Assembly (NCBI GenBank): GCA_036558265.1
Contig: DATBFY010000437.1
Span: 1 to 5,219, forward strand
Length of the DNA stretch: 5,219 nt
Reading direction: 5' to 3'
Source: RYN-433 sp036558265
GTDB lineage: Bacteria; Planctomycetota; Phycisphaerae; Tepidisphaerales; Tepidisphaeraceae
The notes below the pieces were generated by a model. It searched no databases. It saw only the letters and a program-made list of their open reading frames with translations, and had not been told where the DNA came from. The position numbers were made by a program, and so were the translations under genes. Shown one piece after another: positions 1 through 3,745 of the stretch (position 1 is its first letter; each line of letters starts with the position of its first letter).

Positions 1-1056
1 GGCGGGGAAGAGGCGCGGCGCGCCGCTCCAGCCGCCGCAGACCATCGTTCCCTTGTCGCCGATGAACATAATGCCGTTGTCCGCCAGGTTGAATTTGCCT
101 TCCAGGTCGGCTGGCGCTTCGGGCATCTTGCCGCCGTCGTACCATGTGACGTTGACGGCGGGGCGACTGCCCTTGGCGGCGAACTCGTAGGTTATCACCT
201 GCCAGGCCGGGTAGCTGTCCTTGCCGAGCGGGCCGCTCTGCGCCGAAGTGGCCACCGGCGCGCCCAGGTCCAGCGCGTACCACGCCGGGTCGAGGTTGTG
301 CACGGCCATATCCCCCAGGGCCCCGGTTCCGAAATCGAAGAACGCCCGCCAGTCGTGCGGGTGATAGGCTCGGTGATATGGCCGTTCCTTCGCCGCACCG
401 ATCCACAGGTCCCAGTCCAGCTCCGGGTGCGGGGTCTCGATGGTGTCGGGCACCGTGGCCGGCTGGGGCCACCACGGGTGCCCCGGCACGCCGGGGCGGT
501 CGCTCCAGCCGTGGACGGATTTGACCGTGCCGATCGCGCCGGCGTCGATCCATTCCTTGATCAGCCGCAACCCCTCTCCGCCGTGGCCGTTGTTGCCCAT
601 CTGGGTAACCAGCCCGTGCTCGCGGGCGAAGGCGGTCATCACGCGCGCCTCTTCGACCGAGTGGGCCATCGGCTTCTCGACGTAAACGTGCTTGCCCGCG
701 CGCATGGCGGCCATGGCGATCGGCGCGTGCATGTGGTCGGGCGTGGCGATCATGACCGCATCGGCGGACTTGCCCATCTTGTCGAGCATGACGCGGTAGT
801 CTTTGAAGAGCTGCGCCTTGGGATAGGTCTTGATCGTGTTGGCGGCCTTGCGGTAATCGACGTCCACCAGGCCGACGATGTTCTCGACCGCCATTTCCTT
901 GAGATCGCCCGCGCCCTGCCCGCCGATGCCGATGCCGACGATGTTGAGCTTCTCGCTGGGCGGGGTGACGCCTTGGCCGCCCAGGACGCGACGTGGGACA
1001 ATGGTGAATGTCGCCGCTGCCGCCGCCGTCTTCAGAAATGCTCGCCGATTCATCAT
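1..1056 (-). CDS. Tat-exported Gfo/Idh/MocA family oxidoreductase (downstream paralog, C-terminus cut by window edge)
   Basis: Translation from the ATG at 1056 is open for 352 codons to the left edge, so the C-terminal end (about 90 residues by comparison with the upstream paralog) is missing. Seen: a twin-arginine signal NRRAFLK (R4, R5) with an Ala-rich segment after it; a Rossmann GIGIGG motif (about residues 41-46); an acidic VDVD at the end of the second strand, favouring NAD over NADP; ATPDHMH; VEKP with the family's catalytic-type lysine (K128); and GDMAVHNLD with D249, H253 and D256. These are the hallmarks of the Gfo/Idh/MocA fold, which oxidises or reduces sugar and polyol hydroxyls with bound or diffusible NAD(P). 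Export to the periplasm is predicted from the Tat motif. The gene lies 29 bases downstream of its 74%-identical paralog, so the two are probably co-transcribed. The substrate cannot be told from sequence; a GH109-type NAD-dependent glycosidase, which uses the same fold, is an alternative. Confidence 0.93.
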   Translation of the reverse strand, partial: MMNRRAFLKTAAAAATFTIVPRRVLGGQGVTPPSEKLNIVGIGIGGQGAGDLKEMAVENIVGLVDVDYRKAANTIKTYPKAQLFKDYRVMLDKMGKSADAVMIATPDHMHAPIAMAAMRAGKHVYVEKPMAHSVEEARVMTAFAREHGLVTQMGNNGHGGEGLRLIKEWIDAGAIGTVKSVHGWSDRPGVPGHPWWPQPATVPDTIETPHPELDWDLWIGAAKERPYHRAYHPHDWRAFFDFGTGALGDMAVHNLDPAWYALDLGAPVATSAQSGPLGKDSYPAWQVITYEFAAKGSRPAVNVTWYDGGKMPEAPADLEGKFNLADNGIMFIGDKGTMVCGGWSGAPRLFPA

Positions 1057-1063
1057 GAGAGTG

Positions 1064-1069
1064 CTCCTC
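1064..1069 (-). promoter_or_regulatory. Ribosome binding site of the downstream oxidoreductase
   Basis: GAGGAG on the minus strand, 7 bases before the ATG at 1056. A second ATG follows at once (1053), but the spacing and the position of the twin-arginine motif suit the first. The site lies inside the 29-base gap after the upstream paralog's stop, so this gene can be translated independently from a shared mRNA. Confidence 0.75.
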
Positions 1070-1085
1070 AACGCCAGACCAGTAT

Positions 1086-2435
1086 TCAAATCTCAAACCC
1101 TTTGCGATACATCTTGCGGATCAGCGGCTCGGCCTCGGGCGCGTTGGTCGCCCGCATGTTGACGCCGTCCCACTCGATCCGCTTCTGGAGTCGGGTCGCC
1201 AGGTTGCCGACCAGCAGCGCCTCGACGAACGGGCCGGAGTAATCGAAGCCGGCCTTGGCGTCGGCGGGGCGGTTGTCCTTGCAGGCCTTGATCCACTCCT
1301 GTCGGTGGCCGATCGATCGCGGGATGGTCTTGGGCGGCGGGGTGAAGGATTTGCGCAGGCTGGCGGGGAAGAGGCGCGGGCCCGCCGGCAATCCGCCGCC
1401 CGCGCCGCGGCTGCCGAGCATCGTCCCCTTCTCGCCGACGAAGAGGATGCCGTTGTCGGGTAGGTTGAAGGTGCCCTCACCATCCTGCGGCGGGTCGGGC
1501 ATCTTGCCGCCGTCGTGCCAGACGATTTTGAGCGGCGGCCGATCGCCCGTCGCCGCGTAGTCGTACGTGATGATCTGCCAGGCGGGATAACTCTCTTTGC
1601 CCAGCGGGCTGGTTTCAGCCGAGACGGCGGTCGGGGCGGCGAGGTCCAGGGCGAAGAAGGCGGGATCGAGATTGTGGACGGCCATGTCTCCCAGCGCCCC
1701 CGTGCCAAAGTCGAAGAAGCCGCGCCAGACGAACGGGTGATAGGCGGCGTGGTACGGCCGCTCCTTGGCGGCGCCGAGCCAGAGGTCCCAGTCCAGATCA
1801 GGCGGTACCGGCTCGGGGGCATCGGGCACGTTCGCGGGTTGCGGCCACCACTTGCGCTTGGGCGTGCCAGGCCGATCGGTCCAGGCGTGGATCTCCTTGA
1901 CGTGCCCGATCGCGCCGGCCAGGAGCCACTCCTTGGTCAGCCGCGTTCCCTCGCTGGCGTGACCGCCCTGGCCCATCTGGGTGACCAGGCCCTTCTCGTG
2001 GGCGAAGCGCGTCATCGCCCGGGCCTCCTCGATCGAGTGGGCCATGGGCTTTTCGCAGTAGACGTGCTTGCCGGCGCGCATGGCCGCCATCGCGATGGGT
2101 GCGTGCATGTGGTCGGGCGTGGCGATGACGACCGCGTCGAGGCCCTTGCCGAGCTTGTCGAGCATCACCCGGTAGTCTTTGAAGAGTTGCGCCTTCGGGT
2201 AGCTCTTGAAGGTGCCGGCGGCCTTGCGGTGATCGACGTCGGCCATCGCGACGATGTTCTCGGTGGCCATGTCTTTCAGGTCCACCGCCCCCTGCCCGCC
2301 GACGCCGATGCCGGCGATGTTCAGCTTTTCACTGGGTGGGGTAACCCCTTGTCCGAGGACGTGGCGGGGGACGATCGTTAACCCGGCCGCCGCTGTTGCC
2401 GCCGCCGTTTTGAGGAACTGACGTCGATGGATCAT
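1086..2435 (-). CDS. Tat-exported Gfo/Idh/MocA family oxidoreductase (upstream paralog, complete)
   Basis: Complete 449-aa protein. The start at 2435 is chosen because AAGGAG lies 6 bases upstream and the protein then begins with a twin-arginine signal, HRRQFLK (R4, R5), followed by an Ala-rich stretch to about residue 28. The Rossmann domain has GIGVGG (42-47), an acidic ADVD ending in D68, ATPDHMH (105-111) and CEKP with K129. The C-terminal half has GDMAVHNLD with D250, H254 and D257, matching the D-x3-H-x2-D catalytic pattern of the family, and ends in a bacterial-type Gfo/Idh C-terminal region with a conserved-looking HRQEWIKACKDNRP segment (377-390). Length is normal for the exported planctomycete branch. 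A Gly/Pro-rich loop near 343-352 is five residues longer than in the downstream paralog. The predicted role is NAD(P)-dependent redox chemistry on a carbohydrate or derived compound outside the cytoplasm; the substrate is unknown. It is first in a two-gene operon. Confidence 0.95.
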   Translation of the reverse strand: MIHRRQFLKTAAATAAAGLTIVPRHVLGQGVTPPSEKLNIAGIGVGGQGAVDLKDMATENIVAMADVDHRKAAGTFKSYPKAQLFKDYRVMLDKLGKGLDAVVIATPDHMHAPIAMAAMRAGKHVYCEKPMAHSIEEARAMTRFAHEKGLVTQMGQGGHASEGTRLTKEWLLAGAIGHVKEIHAWTDRPGTPKRKWWPQPANVPDAPEPVPPDLDWDLWLGAAKERPYHAAYHPFVWRGFFDFGTGALGDMAVHNLDPAFFALDLAAPTAVSAETSPLGKESYPAWQIITYDYAATGDRPPLKIVWHDGGKMPDPPQDGEGTFNLPDNGILFVGEKGTMLGSRGAGGGLPAGPRLFPASLRKSFTPPPKTIPRSIGHRQEWIKACKDNRPADAKAGFDYSGPFVEALLVGNLATRLQKRIEWDGVNMRATNAPEAEPLIRKMYRKGFEI

Positions 2436-2441
2436 GGGATG

Positions 2442-2447
2442 CTCCTT
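2442..2447 (-). promoter_or_regulatory. Ribosome binding site deciding the start of the upstream oxidoreductase
   Basis: AAGGAG on the minus strand, 6 bases before the ATG at 2435. The reading frame stays open upstream to an ATG at 2585, but that would put 50 unrelated residues ahead of the twin-arginine signal. This site argues for the 2435 start. Confidence 0.8.
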
Positions 2448-2507
2448 CCGCGTGGAGTCGCGGCGGCCTGGCTGCGCCGCGCGCGCGTCGCCAATATCCC
2501 ATACCAT

Positions 2508-2525
2508 GAACGTTCGAGACCGTTC
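2508..2525. repeat. Short CGTTC direct repeat with an 8-bp palindrome, possible operator
   Basis: CGTTC occurs at 2511-2515 and again at 2521-2525, exactly 10 bases apart, about one helical turn. The first copy is also half of the perfect palindrome GAACGTTC (2508-2515). It lies about 75-90 bases upstream of the oxidoreductase start, where a regulator could bind. The elements are short enough to occur by chance, so an operator role is only a suggestion. Confidence 0.25.
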
Positions 2526-2626
2526 ACTGTCACAGGCGCGGTGCCCGTGCAGGCATTGCCGTCTACCTGAAGTAGAGTGCGACATTATCGTATTGCCGCG
2601 ATCTGCCCCCTTTCGCTGCTCTTCTT

Positions 2627-3355
2627 ATGTTCGGCTTCTTTCGCCCCCATTGCCCGATCGATATCGTCACCCGCGCCTGGGTCCACCGCCGCTGGCGGTG
2701 GCTTACCGACGAGTTCGGCGCGGATCTGATGATCGACGCGACGACCGTGCTTCCCACCGCGGAATTCTTTCCCGACGAGTACGACGGCAGCGAACAGGCC
2801 GTGCGAACGCTGGTGGATCGCGTCTGTGGATACATGCAAGTGCCGGCGGACCGCGTGGAGCTGGATTTCTATTCGGAATCCGGCCGGCCCCATTTTGTTG
2901 ATGAGCAGGGGCGCGCGATCGGCGGGACTGCGGGCTTATATCTGCCTGACCACGACATCACCATCCACCTGGAACGAAGCGGATTTGCTCGCCCGATGGA
3001 ACTGGTCGGCACGGTGGCACACGAACTGGCGCACGCCCGCACGCTGGGCGAAGGACGGTGTTACGCGGAGGAGTATGACAATGAGTTGCTCACGGACCTG
3101 ACGGTCGTCTTCCACGGGCTTGGCATTTTCCTGGCCAACGTGCCGCGACATTGGCCCGCCAGCGCCGAGACCTGGCCCGGCACGGACGTGTTCAAACCCG
3201 AGTACATGACTACGCCGATGTACGGCTACGCGCTGGCTTACCGTTGCTGGCTGCGCGAGGAGCCGATGCCGGTGTGGCGGCGCCACCTCGCCCCGGGGGT
3301 CCGGGCCGAGTTCAAGCACGCGCTGCGATTTCTGCAATCCGGCCTGTCCGCCTGA
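2627..3355 (+). CDS. Putative zinc metallopeptidase-like protein with HELAH motif, uncharacterised
   Basis: A 242-aa protein. Its central segment carries VGTVAHELAHARTLGEG, with HELAH at residues 132-136, the HExxH zinc-binding and catalytic signature. It is followed by DNELLTDL (151-158), where E153 (17 residues after H136) or D157 could be the third zinc ligand. That arrangement resembles gluzincins, whose third ligand is a Glu in an NE-type motif such as thermolysin's NEAISD. Upstream, LYLPDHDITIHL (104-115) looks like the edge strand before the active-site helix. The N-terminal 70 residues are acidic and aromatic with no recognised domain. No signal peptide or membrane segment is visible, so it is probably cytoplasmic. 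ATG 2627 is the first ATG after an in-frame stop at 2573, but no Shine-Dalgarno sequence precedes it. I do not recognise a named family; similar conserved hypothetical proteins occur in planctomycetes and Bacteroidetes as far as I recall. The substrate is unknown and proteolysis is inferred only from the motif. Confidence 0.85.
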   Translation: MFGFFRPHCPIDIVTRAWVHRRWRWLTDEFGADLMIDATTVLPTAEFFPDEYDGSEQAVRTLVDRVCGYMQVPADRVELDFYSESGRPHFVDEQGRAIGGTAGLYLPDHDITIHLERSGFARPMELVGTVAHELAHARTLGEGRCYAEEYDNELLTDLTVVFHGLGIFLANVPRHWPASAETWPGTDVFKPEYMTTPMYGYALAYRCWLREEPMPVWRRHLAPGVRAEFKHALRFLQSGLSA

Positions 3356-3390
3356 TCCGACTCAATGCGGAGCCCGTCGAGTCCGAATCA
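3353..3390. terminator. Imperfect stem-loop between convergent genes, possible bidirectional terminator
   Basis: The arms 3353-3363 and 3379-3390 can pair: five base pairs (GACTC with GAGTC), one C-C mismatch, two pairs, a one-base bulge, then three pairs, around a 15-base loop. It begins at the stop codon of the HELAH gene and ends directly before the stop of the lipoprotein gene, as expected for a shared terminator. No T-tract follows on either side, and the stem is short and interrupted, so the call is weak. Confidence 0.3.
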
Positions 3391-3651
3391 TCAGTAGTAA
3401 CCACGATCGTCCCGGTCCCAGTGACCGTTCTCGAAGCGGCCCTCGTAGCCGCGATCCCACCGGCCTCGGTCCTCCCAGTCATCGTCGTTGGCGCGGCGTT
3501 CGGGATAGCGGTAACCGGCGGGGTAGGCTTCGGGCCGTTCCTGGCGGTACGCGGGTCGGTCGGAGTCGTTGGCGCAACCGGCGGCCAGGGGCAAGCCGAT
3601 CGCCATGGCTATCATCCCCAGCGTGATTGCCGATGCGGTGAAGTGTCGCAT
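3391..3651 (-). CDS. Small predicted lipoprotein with Arg/Asp/aromatic-rich tail
   Basis: An 86-aa protein. The N-terminus is a typical lipoprotein signal: a basic start (MRH), a hydrophobic stretch (about 7-22) and a lipobox-like LAAGC with C26 as the expected lipidated cysteine. Alanine sits at the -3 position, which is slightly off the LAGC-type consensus, and residue +2 is Ala rather than the Asp that retains lipoproteins in the inner membrane of enterobacteria. The mature part is entirely hydrophilic and low in complexity, rich in Arg, Asp, Glu, Gly, Tyr and Trp, with loosely repeated RGRW / RGYE / GRFE / GHWD units near the C-terminus and a terminal GYY. A good ribosome site (AAAGGA, 8 bases upstream) supports the start. 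It converges on the HELAH gene and diverges from the HEAT-repeat gene. No function can be assigned; an envelope-surface or wall-associated role is a guess. Confidence 0.82.
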   Translation of the reverse strand: MRHFTASAITLGMIAMAIGLPLAAGCANDSDRPAYRQERPEAYPAGYRYPERRANDDDWEDRGRWDRGYEGRFENGHWDRDDRGYY

Positions 3652-3659
3652 GGTGAATG

Positions 3660-3665
3660 TCCTTT
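3660..3665 (-). promoter_or_regulatory. Ribosome binding site of the small lipoprotein gene
   Basis: AAAGGA on the minus strand, 8 bases before the ATG at 3651. It supports this short, low-complexity frame as a real gene and lies just downstream of the transcription start predicted from the -24/-12 element. Confidence 0.7.
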
Positions 3666-3678
3666 GGGAATCTTAGGT

Positions 3679-3694
3679 CGCAAACGTCGCGCCA
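3679..3694 (-). promoter_or_regulatory. Candidate sigma-54 (RpoN) -24/-12 promoter for the lipoprotein gene
   Basis: On the minus strand the sequence reads TGGCGC, five bases, then TTGCG. The sigma-54 consensus is TGGCAC-N5-TTGCW, so the essential GG and GC dinucleotides are present at the correct spacing, with one mismatch in the -24 box and one at the last base. The predicted transcription start, about 11-12 bases after the -12 GC, is near 3669. That gives a leader of roughly 18 bases containing the AAAGGA ribosome site. If real, expression would need an enhancer-binding activator; no upstream activator site was identified. Confidence 0.45.
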
Positions 3695-3745
3695 CGAACG
3701 AACCCGGCCGCAACTTTTGGCGGTTAACGCGGTTCTAATGGTGGG

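Larger units (their letters stand above)
2436..2626. other. Divergent intergenic region between the oxidoreductase operon and the HELAH protein gene
   Basis: 191 bases between two divergent starts, so promoters for both directions are expected here. I find no convincing sigma-70 pair on either strand. On the minus strand GTGACA (2533 to 2528) resembles a -35 box, but no good -10 box lies 16-18 bases on. On the plus strand TATCGT (2586-2591) resembles a -10 box without a matching -35. The stretch also holds GC-rich sequence (2461-2490) and a short repeat cluster (2508-2525). No small gene with a credible ribosome site was seen. Confidence 0.6.

Noticed and set aside
298..1242. Long plus-strand open frame (314 codons) opposite the downstream oxidoreductase
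   Set aside because: It is the antisense of a clear protein-coding gene in GC-rich DNA, crosses the gap into the neighbouring gene, and has no ribosome site or recognisable product.
1515..2381. Long plus-strand open frame (288 codons) opposite the upstream oxidoreductase, similar in sequence to the antisense frame of the paralog
   Set aside because: The similarity is simply the mirror of the duplicated sense genes. GC-rich third positions keep the antisense frame open in both copies, so its conservation is not independent evidence of coding.
2498..2533. Sigma-70 promoter for the oxidoreductase operon (GTGACA with TATGGG)
   Set aside because: The two boxes are 24 bases apart, too far for sigma-70, and no better -10 sequence lies at 16-18 bases.
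2436..2585. N-terminal extension of the upstream oxidoreductase to the ATG at 2585
   Set aside because: It would place 50 Arg-rich unrelated residues before the twin-arginine signal. The ATG at 2435 has an AAGGAG site at ideal spacing and matches the start of the downstream paralog.
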